DNA from: Candidatus Latescibacterota bacterium
Lineage (GTDB): Bacteria > Krumholzibacteriota > Krumholzibacteriia > WVZY01 > JAKEHA01
Direction: 5' to 3'
Assembly (NCBI GenBank): GCA_022615275.1
Contig: JAKEHA010000157.1
Coordinates: 1-5,320, forward strand
Length of the DNA: 5,320 nucleotides
Shown here: positions 1-5,320 of the stretch, in pieces
How the letters are laid out: every line of letters starts with the position of its first letter
How positions within the stretch are numbered: position 1 is the stretch's first letter
Notes under the pieces: model-generated
Databases searched by the model: none
Told to the model about the DNA's origin: nothing
What the model saw: the letters and a program-made list of their open reading frames with translations, nothing else
Translations under genes and position numbers: made by a program

Positions 1-257
1 AACGCGGTTCCCAGCTTGCACGTGTTGTCGGGCACCATCGGCACGAGATTGAGTCCCTCGGCGCGCTCCGGCATGAGCGGCGCGCAGATCAGCCCGCGCG
101 CGTACCGCGCGAGGAAGTTGATCTTCTCGGCGGTGGCGCGCTCCGCGGCCAGGATCATGTCGCCTTCGTTCTCGCGGTCCGCGTCGTCGACGACGATCAC
201 GATGCCGCCGGAACGAATGACCTCGATCGCTCTCTCGATGCTGGAAAACCTGCTCAT
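1..257 (-). CDS. ribB: 3,4-dihydroxy-2-butanone 4-phosphate synthase (RibB, or RibB domain of RibBA), N-terminal part
   Basis: The enzyme converts ribulose 5-phosphate to 3,4-dihydroxy-2-butanone 4-phosphate plus formate, which supplies the four-carbon unit for lumazine in the cytoplasm. The window holds the first 85 codons; the gene runs off the left edge. The signature DDADRENEGDM lies at residues 24-34, with R28, E29, E31 and D33 at the conserved acidic loop that binds substrate and Mg2+. The segment GLICAPL (55-61) and the MVPDNT stretch (74-79) match the next conserved blocks of E. coli RibB and the B. subtilis RibBA N-terminus. The ATG is preceded by AGGAG at a 5-base spacing, so the start is secure. 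It follows ribE by 47 bases, as the third gene of the rib operon. Whether a GTP cyclohydrolase II (RibA) domain is fused behind it cannot be seen. Identity is certain; the choice between ribB and ribBA is open. Confidence 0.95.
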   Translation of the reverse strand, partial: MSRFSSIERAIEVIRSGGIVIVVDDADRENEGDMILAAERATAEKINFLARYARGLICAPLMPERAEGLNLVPMVPDNTCKLGTA

Positions 258-262
258 CGCAA

Positions 263-267
263 CTCCT
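263..267 (-). promoter_or_regulatory. Shine-Dalgarno site of ribB/ribBA
   Basis: AGGAG on the minus strand ends 5 bases before the ATG at 257. It is the clearest ribosome binding site in the window. ribD, ribE and ftsY all lack an equally good one, so this gene can initiate independently within the operon. Confidence 0.8.
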
Positions 268-273
268 GTCTGC

Positions 274-289
274 GGGACCACTCGGCCCC
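274..289 (-). other. Possible small RNA hairpin between ribE and ribB
   Basis: In the minus-strand transcript GGGGCC can pair with GGUCCC (one G-U pair) around the tetraloop GAGU. It forms a 6-base-pair stem that ends 6 bases before the ribB Shine-Dalgarno. No U-tract follows, so it is not an intrinsic terminator. It may stabilise the mRNA or keep the start region open. In GC-rich DNA a stem this short can occur by chance. Confidence 0.3.
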
Positions 290-304
290 TTCTATTTCGT
301 CGAC

Positions 305-901
305 TCAATCGTCGCGGCGGACGAATTCTCGAACGTACTTGGCGATCACGTCGGCTTCCACGTTGACGCGCCGTCCCGGCGCGTAGCCGGCCATGGTGGT
401 GCGCGCGATGGTGTGCGGTACCACCGCGATGGCGACGCGGCGTGCACCCGGGCGCGACGCGATGGTGAGGCTCACGCCGTCGACGGCGATCGAGCCCTTG
501 TCGATGCACAGCGCGAACACGTCCTCGGGCAGCTCGAGCACGAGTTCCGGCGCCTCGTCGCGCGGGTCGAAGGCGGTGACCCGCGCCACCGCGTCCACGT
601 GCCCTTGCACGAGGTGGCCGCCGAAGTAGCGCGCGAGGGTGGCCGCGCGCTCGAGGTTCACACGATCGCCGGCGCCGCGCTCGCCGAGGGTGGTGCGCGC
701 GAGCGTCTCCGCGACCGCGGTGGACTCGAAGCCGCGCCCGTCGGCGCGCTCGACGGTCAGGCACACGCCGTCGACCGACACGCTGTCGCCCGCGGAGAGC
801 GAGCCCACGATCTCGGCGGCCTCGATGCGCACGCGGCGCGCGCTCCCGGAATCCTCCACGCGCGCGATCGATCCCACCGACTCGACGATGCCCGTGAACA
901 C
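305..901 (-). CDS. ribE: Riboflavin synthase alpha chain
   Basis: It catalyses dismutation of two 6,7-dimethyl-8-ribityllumazine molecules into riboflavin and 5-amino-6-ribitylaminouracil, the last step of riboflavin synthesis. The 198-residue protein is of normal family length and carries two lumazine-binding beta-barrel repeats, about residues 1-90 and 91-190. Repeat 1 shows the diagnostic N-terminus MFTGIVE, GDSVSVDGVCLTV (38-50, with the family cysteine at 47) and AETLARTTLG. Repeat 2 shows GGHLVQGHVD (94-103), GSIAVDGVSLTI (136-147) and VNVEADVIAKYV (179-190), which ends in the helix used for trimerisation. The start codon is GTG, chosen because MFTGI is the near-universal N-terminus. 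Only one base separates it from the ribD stop codon (TAGCGTG), so translation is probably coupled to ribD. No strong Shine-Dalgarno is present; the nearest purine-rich run lies in a palindrome about 12 bases upstream. The name ribE follows B. subtilis usage; the E. coli equivalent is ribC. Confidence 0.97.
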   Translation of the reverse strand: MFTGIVESVGSIARVEDSGSARRVRIEAAEIVGSLSAGDSVSVDGVCLTVERADGRGFESTAVAETLARTTLGERGAGDRVNLERAATLARYFGGHLVQGHVDAVARVTAFDPRDEAPELVLELPEDVFALCIDKGSIAVDGVSLTIASRPGARRVAIAVVPHTIARTTMAGYAPGRRVNVEADVIAKYVREFVRRDD

Positions 902-902
902 G

Positions 903-2036
903 CTAGTCGCCCGCCCTCGCGAGGGCGCTCGCCAACAGCGACCACGAGGCTTCGTTCACGAATCCGAAGCGGCGTTCGCTCCCGATCGGCTGCTCGTCGA
1001 CCACGCACCCCGGAAAACGCTCGTCGTCGTGACGAAACAGACGCACGCCGCGGCCGCCAAAGGCGACGTTCGATCGATACAGCCAGGCTGCGTCCCACAA
1101 TCCCGAATCGGCGAAACTCCAGAACACGCGCGGACCGCCTTCGACCAACACGCGCGTGAGTCCAACGGCGGCAAGCGCGTTCAGTACGCCCGCGACGTCG
1201 AGGCCGCGCGCGGTGGCGGGTGCGACGAACACACGCGCGCCCGCGCGCACCAGCGCTTCGACACGCGCGCCATCGGCTTCCCGCGCGCACACCACGATGT
1301 ACGCGCGCCCCGCCCGCACCCACTCGTTGTCGATCGGTGTGCGCGCGTGTGTGTCGAGGACGACCGGCACCGGTTCGCGATCCACGCCGCCGGGCAACAA
1401 CCGGCAATCGAGTCGAGGCCGGTCGATCAGCACGGTCTCGATGCCCACCACGACGGCGTCGTGGAGGGCCCGCAGCGCGTGTACGTCGGTACGTACCGCT
1501 TCTCCCGTCACGTCGTCGCGTTGGCCGGGAGCGCGCGCCACCATTCCGTCGTCGGAGACCGCCATTTTGAGCGTCACCGTGGTGGCGAAGCCGAGGCGAT
1601 CGCGATAGAAGCCGAGGGCGTCGAGAATCGCGGCGTCCGCCGCGCACCCCACGTCGACGCGGACGTCGGCGTCGCGGAGCGCCTTCCACCCGCGCCCGCG
1701 CACGCGCGGGTCGGGATCGATGGCGGGAAACACGACCCGTGCGACACCGCTTTCGACGATGCGGTCGACGCACGGCGGCGTGCGCCCGTGGTGCGAGCAG
1801 GGTTCGAGCGTCACGTACAGCGTCGCTCCGCGCGCGGCTTCGCCGGCCTGGTCGAGGGCCATGACCTCGGCGTGCGCGTCCCCCAAACGGCGGTGAAACC
1901 CGGCCCCGACCTCGCGGCCGTCCCTGACCACCACCGCGCCGACGATCGGGTTGGTACCGGTGCGGCCGGCCCCGCGGCGCGCCAGGTCGCGCGCCCGCGC
2001 CATCGACGCGTCATCCGCGGCCGCCAGGCCGCGCAC
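903..2036 (-). CDS. ribD: Bifunctional diaminohydroxyphosphoribosylaminopyrimidine deaminase / 5-amino-6-(5-phosphoribosylamino)uracil reductase
   Basis: It performs the second and third steps of the GTP branch of riboflavin synthesis: deamination of the pyrimidine ring, then NADPH-dependent reduction of the ribosyl side chain. With the GTG start proposed here it has 377 residues, close to the family norm of about 360-370. The N-terminal deaminase (about 8-150) has the zinc site HAE (H55, proton-shuttle E57) and PCSHHGRTPPC (C80, C89), plus the typical TNPIVGAVVV (28-37). The RibD_C reductase domain (about 152-365) begins at TVTLKMAVSDDGM and includes DAVVVGIETVL and LVEGGPRVFWSF. The frame stays open upstream to about 2198, but that part translates the leader and the FMN aptamer, so it is not protein. 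GTG at 2036 gives the usual short lead-in before DDASMARARDLARRG. TTG codons slightly upstream or the ATG at residue 12 are alternatives, and none has a clear Shine-Dalgarno. It is the first gene of the FMN-riboswitch operon. The reductase half has some non-consensus residues (see findings). Confidence 0.95.
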   Translation of the reverse strand: MRGLAAADDASMARARDLARRGAGRTGTNPIVGAVVVRDGREVGAGFHRRLGDAHAEVMALDQAGEAARGATLYVTLEPCSHHGRTPPCVDRIVESGVARVVFPAIDPDPRVRGRGWKALRDADVRVDVGCAADAAILDALGFYRDRLGFATTVTLKMAVSDDGMVARAPGQRDDVTGEAVRTDVHALRALHDAVVVGIETVLIDRPRLDCRLLPGGVDREPVPVVLDTHARTPIDNEWVRAGRAYIVVCAREADGARVEALVRAGARVFVAPATARGLDVAGVLNALAAVGLTRVLVEGGPRVFWSFADSGLWDAAWLYRSNVAFGGRGVRLFRHDDERFPGCVVDEQPIGSERRFGFVNEASWSLLASALARAGD

Positions 2037-2155
2037 ACTTGGATCGCTTATCAATCGGTGCGACAAACTGTTACAGGAAACGGGGGAGGTAATGGATGAT
2101 GGGAGGAGGCGCGACCGAGCACGCGCAGGTCCGCTCGAGTGCGCTTTCACGGATC
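2037..2155 (-). promoter_or_regulatory. rib operon leader downstream of the aptamer: candidate expression platform
   Basis: This stretch lies between the FMN aptamer and ribD and has no gene of its own. Three elements can be read in the transcript. First, a hairpin at 2144-2109 pairs GCGC with GCGC and CGAGC with GCUCG across a 3x3 internal loop. Second, CCUCCUCCCAUC (2109-2098) is complementary in 11 of 12 positions to the aptamer 3' side at 2167-2156. Third, a C-rich tract (2109-2075) has 19 C and one G in 35 bases. No U-run follows the hairpin, and no good ribosome binding site precedes the ribD start. Mutually exclusive pairing with P1 is the usual logic of FMN riboswitch expression platforms; control by Rho or by translation is inference. 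Confidence 0.55.
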
Positions 2156-2264
2156 CCTTCTCCCATCCAGACTGTGACTGTCGGCCCCGGAGTTTCACCG
2201 GATCTGCGGATTGCTCCGCTCGCGGGCTATACCGCCGGTGGGGACTTTCACCCCGCCCCGAAGG
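2156..2264 (-). promoter_or_regulatory. FMN riboswitch (RFN element) aptamer
   Basis: The minus-strand transcript carries the conserved RFN core in order: GGGGCGGGGUGAAAGUCCCC with ACCGGCGGUA, then AGCCCGCGAGC, CAGAUCCGGUGAAACUCCGG, GGCCGACAGU, and AGUCUGGAUGGGAGAAGG. These match the E. coli ribB and B. subtilis ribD aptamers almost base for base. The closing helix P1 is CCUUC (2264-2260) with GAAGG (2160-2156), and one arm is GGGG (2254-2251) with CCCC (2243-2240). The variable stem that E. coli and B. subtilis carry between GGUA and AGCCCG is absent, giving a compact aptamer of about 109 bases. It binds flavin mononucleotide and represses the downstream rib genes when flavin is plentiful. 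Its position directly before ribD confirms the target. Confidence 0.97.
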
Positions 2265-2277
2265 TTTCCAGAGCCTG

Positions 2278-2307
2278 AATATCGCCCAGATGTAAGGGGG
2301 GTGTCAA
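2278..2307 (-). promoter_or_regulatory. Sigma-70-type promoter of the rib operon
   Basis: A perfect -35 box TTGACA occupies 2307-2302, and GATATT (4 of 6 to TATAAT) occupies 2283-2278 after an 18-base spacer. Transcription would start near 2271-2268, only a few bases before P1 of the FMN aptamer, which is the expected arrangement for a riboswitch leader. The -35 box begins one base after the TAA of ftsY. The good -35, the location and the aptamer spacing support it; the -10 is imperfect and the spacer slightly long. Confidence 0.7.
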
Positions 2308-2308
2308 G

Positions 2309-3190
2309 TTATCCAAGCAGCGCGTCGACGAAGGTCTCGGGGTCGAACTCGGTGAAGTCGTCGATACCTTCGCCCACGCCGACGTAGCGGATGGGAACGC
2401 CGAGGGCTTCCTTGACCGCGACCACGATCCCGCCCTTGGCGGTGCTGTCGAGCTTGGTGAGGATGACGCCGTCGAGTTTCAGATGCCGCGCGAACTCGCG
2501 CGCCTGCACGAGGCTGTTCTGCCCCAGGTTGGCGTCCAGAACGAGGAGCGTCTCCACCGCGTCTTCGCCCAAGGCGCGCTGGCACACGCGCTGGACCTTC
2601 GCCAGCTCCTCCATCAGATTGACGCGCGTGTGCAGACGGCCCGCGGTGTCGGCGATCACGACGTCGATGCCGCGCGCCTTGGCCGCCTCGCACGCGTCGA
2701 ACGCGACCGCTCCGGGGTCGCCACCTTCCTTGTGACGGATCATTTCGACTCCGGCGCGGCCGGCCCAGATCGCAAGTTGGTCAGTGGCAGCGGCGCGGAA
2801 GGTGTCGCTCGCCGCAAGAATCACGGCTTGACCGCGCTCCTTCCAGTAGCGAGCGAGCTTGGCCGTGCTGGTGGTCTTGCCCACGCCGTTCACGCCGACG
2901 ATCACGAGTGCCCGCGGTTTTGCCATCGCGGGCGGGTGAGCGGTATTCCCCGCCGTCAGGATCTCAAGAAAAAGCGCACGCAGGCGGGCCCGGGCATCCT
3001 CTCCTCCTTCGCGTTCGAGCACGCGCACGACGCGCTCGGTGGTTTCCACCCCAACGTCGGCTTTGAGCAGAACGGCTTCGATGGCATCGAGGTCGAGTGA
3101 CTGCGCGTCGGCTCCGCGCTGGAGCACGTCGTCGAACGTGGCGCGCAGACTTTCGCGGGCGCGCTTGAGCTTGGCTTTGAGATCGAGCAT
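2309..3190 (-). CDS. ftsY: Signal recognition particle receptor FtsY (SRP GTPase)
   Basis: FtsY is the membrane-associated receptor that docks SRP-ribosome complexes at the SecYEG translocon through a paired GTPase cycle with Ffh. The protein has 293 residues: a helical N domain (about 1-85) and the G domain (about 90-293). Visible motifs are G1 GVNGVGKTT (99-107), DTFRAAATDQL (129-139), G3 DTAGRLH (181-187), DANLGQNSL (219-227), G4 TKLD (245-248) followed by STAKGG, and GVGEGIDDF near the end. The VNGVGKTT, DTFRAAA and GEGIDD forms are typical of FtsY rather than Ffh, and no methionine-rich M domain follows. The acidic A domain of E. coli FtsY is absent. The basic amphipathic start (LDLKAKLKRARESL) could serve as the membrane-targeting helix. 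The ATG at 3190 lacks a recognisable Shine-Dalgarno; the frame continues upstream into smc, but that part is arginine-rich shadow sequence. It starts 34 bases after smc, probably in one transcript. Confidence 0.96.
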   Translation of the reverse strand: MLDLKAKLKRARESLRATFDDVLQRGADAQSLDLDAIEAVLLKADVGVETTERVVRVLEREGGEDARARLRALFLEILTAGNTAHPPAMAKPRALVIVGVNGVGKTTSTAKLARYWKERGQAVILAASDTFRAAATDQLAIWAGRAGVEMIRHKEGGDPGAVAFDACEAAKARGIDVVIADTAGRLHTRVNLMEELAKVQRVCQRALGEDAVETLLVLDANLGQNSLVQAREFARHLKLDGVILTKLDSTAKGGIVVAVKEALGVPIRYVGVGEGIDDFTEFDPETFVDALLG

Positions 3191-3224
3191 GGGATGCGGC
3201 AGGCCCGGCGAGCCCGCTCGAGCG

Positions 3225-5320
3225 TCAGGCCGAGGCCGACGAGACCGCGTTCGCCGCCGCCACCACGCCGCGCGTCTTGAAGCGCTCGGCGTCGTCCAGG
3301 TGCACGGAGATGATCTTGGAGACACCCGGCTCTTCCATGGTGACGCCGTAGAGGTTGTCGGCCGCTTCCATCGTCTTCTTGTTGTGGGTAATGACGATGA
3401 ACTGGGTGTGGTCGGTGAACGAGCGCAAGAGCTTCACGAAGCGCCCGATGTTGGCATCGTCGAGGGGCGCGTCGACTTCGTCGAACACGCAGAAGGGGCT
3501 GGGCTTGACCAGGTAGACCGCGAACAGGAGTGAGAGTGCGACCAGTGCGCGCTCGCCGCTGGAGAGGCTGGAGATGTCGTGCAGCTTCTTGCCGCGCGGG
3601 CTGGCGACGATCTTGATATTGGCTTCCAGCGGATCTTCGGAATCGACGAAGAAGAGATCGGCCTCGCCGCCGTCGAACAGCGTGGTGAAGGTCTGCTTGA
3701 AGTTGCTTCGCACCTGCTCGAAGGTCTCGCCCAGTAGGCGGCGCGCCTCTTTGTTGATGCGGCGAATGGCCTGCGTCAGCGCTTCCTTGGCCTCGTCCAG
3801 GTCCTGCTTCTGCTTGGACAGGAACTCGAAGCGCTCCTTCTTCTCGTCGTGCTCGCTCATGGCCAGCATGTTGACGGGGCCGAACTCGTCCAGGCGCTTG
3901 CGCACGTCCTCGAGCTCGGCGCGGTCGATGCCTTCCCACTCGGCGGGCTGGAAGCGGTCGCGGTGCGTGACCAGCTCGCTCAAGTCCTGGTTGAACTTCT
4001 CGCGCGCCTTCTCGAGGACGCTCGCAACCCGCGTCTCGACACCGGCCAGGTCCACGTTGACGCGCTCGATGTTGGCGCGCTTGATGTCGCGCTGGTTGTT
4101 CATGGTGCGAATTTCGCTCTCGAGCGCGTCGCGCGCTTCCTTGAGCGCGGAGTAGCCGGCGGACGCCTCTTCGATACGCTTCTCGACCGCCGCTTTCTCC
4201 CGGTGGAGGCCGGCCACGGTCGTGCGCGCGCCCGCGACGTCTTCGCTGCTCAACCGGATTTGCTCCTCGGCGCGCGCCCGGTCTTCTTCCCGCGCGCGTA
4301 CCAACTCGTCCAACTCCTCGGACAGCTTCGTCAGGCTGACGACGCGCGTCTCCTGGGCCTGGCTCTCGGCCGACGCGGATACCTCGGCGAGGCGCAAGCG
4401 CCCGACGTCCTCCGCCAGGGCCTCGCGCGCTCGCTCGGCATCGAGGGCCGCGGTCTCGAGCGCGTGGAGGTCGGCGCCTTCCAAGTCGGCGCCCGCGTCG
4501 GGCATCTCGCTCGCGCGCCGCGCCGCGTCGAACTTGGGACGCAACGTCAGCATGGCTTCGCGCGTCTCCGCGATGCCGCTCTCCAGAGCAGTAATCTTCT
4601 CTTTGACGCGCACCAGGTGCAGCTCGCTGTCGCGCCGGCTCGCGACCAGGTCTTCGTAGGCCTGTTCGTCGGCCACCATGGCGGCGCGAATGACTAGGAT
4701 CTCGCGCTGCGCGCGCTCGCGTTCGTCGGTCAATGCGGCGCGGCGCTTCTGCAAGGACTCTTCGCGCGCCTGTGCCTCCGCCAACGAGCGGTCGAGCTCG
4801 GCCATCTTGGTGGTCATTTCCAGCAAGGTGGCGTCGATCTCCTCTTGGCCGGCGACGATCACGCGTCCCGGCCCGTCGAAGAAGACTCCGTCGAGCGTGG
4901 CGATGCGCGTGGCGACATTCGCCTCGATCAAAGAAAGCGCGGTGTCGACATCTTCCACCACCACGACGCCTTCCAGGTAGGCGATCAAAAACGTCGATAC
5001 AGTGGGGTCACAATCGATCAATTCGTGGGCCGGGCCGATGATCCCCCGCCCTGTCGGGCGGGCACCCTCGCTCACGAACTGGTCGGGGAATAGAATCTGT
5101 ACGCGACCGGCGTCGCCGCGGCGGTACGACTTGAGCCACGCCATGGCGTCGCGCCGCGAACCCGCGACGACACTCTTCAAGATGGGCGCGAGGCACGCTT
5201 CGAAGCACTTGCGGTAGCGCTTCTCGACCCGCACCAAGTCGGAGAGCACGCCCGAGAGCGCGCCGTGCTGTCGCAACTCCTCGGCCGTGCGCGTGTGTTC
5301 GTCGTGGATGCGATGCAGGA
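3225..5320 (-). CDS. smc: Chromosome segregation protein SMC, hinge through C-terminus (5' part outside the window)
   Basis: SMC is the ATPase core of the bacterial condensin complex with ScpA and ScpB, and it organises and resolves newly replicated origins. The window holds the last 697 codons; the frame is open to the right edge, so the N-terminal Walker A head and first coiled-coil arm lie outside. In the fragment, residues about 22-159 are the hinge dimerisation domain (GVLSDLVRVEKRY to TLDGVFFDGPGRV). Residues about 160-540 are a long charged coiled coil rich in E, R, K, A and L. The C-terminal head follows, with FGPVNMLAM near the neck, the ABC signature LSSGERALVALSLLFA (starting at 585) and the Walker B segment FCVFDEVDAPLDDANI (D613, catalytic E614). 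ITHNKKTMEAADNLYGVTM closes the domain, including the switch histidine. The signature is LSSGE where LSGGE is commoner; the catalytic residues are intact. The stop TGA is 34 bases from the ftsY start. Confidence 0.97.
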   Translation of the reverse strand, partial: LHRIHDEHTRTAEELRQHGALSGVLSDLVRVEKRYRKCFEACLAPILKSVVAGSRRDAMAWLKSYRRGDAGRVQILFPDQFVSEGARPTGRGIIGPAHELIDCDPTVSTFLIAYLEGVVVVEDVDTALSLIEANVATRIATLDGVFFDGPGRVIVAGQEEIDATLLEMTTKMAELDRSLAEAQAREESLQKRRAALTDERERAQREILVIRAAMVADEQAYEDLVASRRDSELHLVRVKEKITALESGIAETREAMLTLRPKFDAARRASEMPDAGADLEGADLHALETAALDAERAREALAEDVGRLRLAEVSASAESQAQETRVVSLTKLSEELDELVRAREEDRARAEEQIRLSSEDVAGARTTVAGLHREKAAVEKRIEEASAGYSALKEARDALESEIRTMNNQRDIKRANIERVNVDLAGVETRVASVLEKAREKFNQDLSELVTHRDRFQPAEWEGIDRAELEDVRKRLDEFGPVNMLAMSEHDEKKERFEFLSKQKQDLDEAKEALTQAIRRINKEARRLLGETFEQVRSNFKQTFTTLFDGGEADLFFVDSEDPLEANIKIVASPRGKKLHDISSLSSGERALVALSLLFAVYLVKPSPFCVFDEVDAPLDDANIGRFVKLLRSFTDHTQFIVITHNKKTMEAADNLYGVTMEEPGVSKIISVHLDDAERFKTRGVVAAANAVSSASA

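Noticed and set aside
413..2099. Long open frames on the plus strand opposite ribE and ribD
   Set aside because: They are antisense to strongly conserved genes, show Arg/His/Ala-rich composition typical of shadow translation in GC-rich DNA, and contain no recognisable domain.
2109..2144. Leader hairpin as an intrinsic terminator
   Set aside because: The stem is interrupted by a 3x3 internal loop and followed by a C-rich tract, not a U-run.
2037..2198. In-frame upstream extension of ribD
   Set aside because: It would translate the leader and part of the FMN aptamer, and the resulting residues match nothing in RibD N-termini.
3215..3224. Palindrome CGCTCGAGCG between smc and ftsY as a terminator or operator
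   Set aside because: It is only 10 bases with no loop or U-run, and such palindromes are expected by chance in this GC-rich sequence.
3191..3325. In-frame upstream extension of ftsY
   Set aside because: It overlaps the conserved-frame end of smc and gives Arg/Trp/Ser-rich low-complexity residues; FtsY homology begins at the ATG at 3190.
5274..5276. TTG as a start codon for the smc reading frame
   Set aside because: It lies at the edge of the hinge in mid-protein, and the frame is open to the window edge, so the gene simply continues outside.
1..5320. An undescribed defence, mobile or biosynthetic system
   Set aside because: Every substantial reading frame is explained by known housekeeping families, and no repeats, integrase, toxin-antitoxin or unfamiliar protein is present.

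Overview
All genes in this GC-rich window lie on the minus strand, so transcription runs from high to low coordinates. In that order they are: the C-terminal two thirds of smc (chromosome condensation ATPase), ftsY (SRP receptor GTPase), a promoter and FMN riboswitch, ribD, ribE, and the start of ribB or ribBA. Coding density is high, and the only long non-coding stretch is the rib leader of about 270 bases between ftsY and ribD. There are no tRNA or rRNA genes, mobile elements, CRISPR arrays or foreign-looking islands.

The right half (about 2309-5320) is a housekeeping pair. The smc fragment begins just upstream of the hinge and runs through the second coiled-coil arm to the C-terminal ATPase half. 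ftsY follows after 34 bases with no promoter or terminator visible, so the two are probably cotranscribed. This FtsY is the compact form without an acidic A domain.

The left half (about 1-2307) is a riboflavin operon. A perfect TTGACA -35 box sits one base after the ftsY stop codon, and its -10 places transcription initiation a few bases before the P1 helix of a textbook FMN aptamer. The leader after the aptamer holds a 12-base element complementary (11 of 12) to the 3' side of the aptamer. That element opens a C-rich, almost G-free tract. There is no U-run terminator. The layout suggests FMN-dependent switching, possibly through Rho, but that is inference. RibD (deaminase-reductase) and RibE (riboflavin synthase alpha) are separated by one base. 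RibB (dihydroxybutanone phosphate synthase) follows after 47 bases with a good Shine-Dalgarno. Together they supply most of the GTP- and ribulose-5-phosphate-derived steps to riboflavin. The second half of RibBA, and RibH, would be expected beyond the left edge.

The organism is a bacterium with high-GC DNA. smc next to ftsY is seen in several phyla, and the RibD reductase half reads like alphaproteobacterial-type sequences, while the SMC head reads like FCB-group or Gemmatimonadota/Eisenbacteria-type sequences. I cannot place it reliably from this window alone. I found no undescribed multi-gene system; the most interesting part is the riboswitch expression platform.
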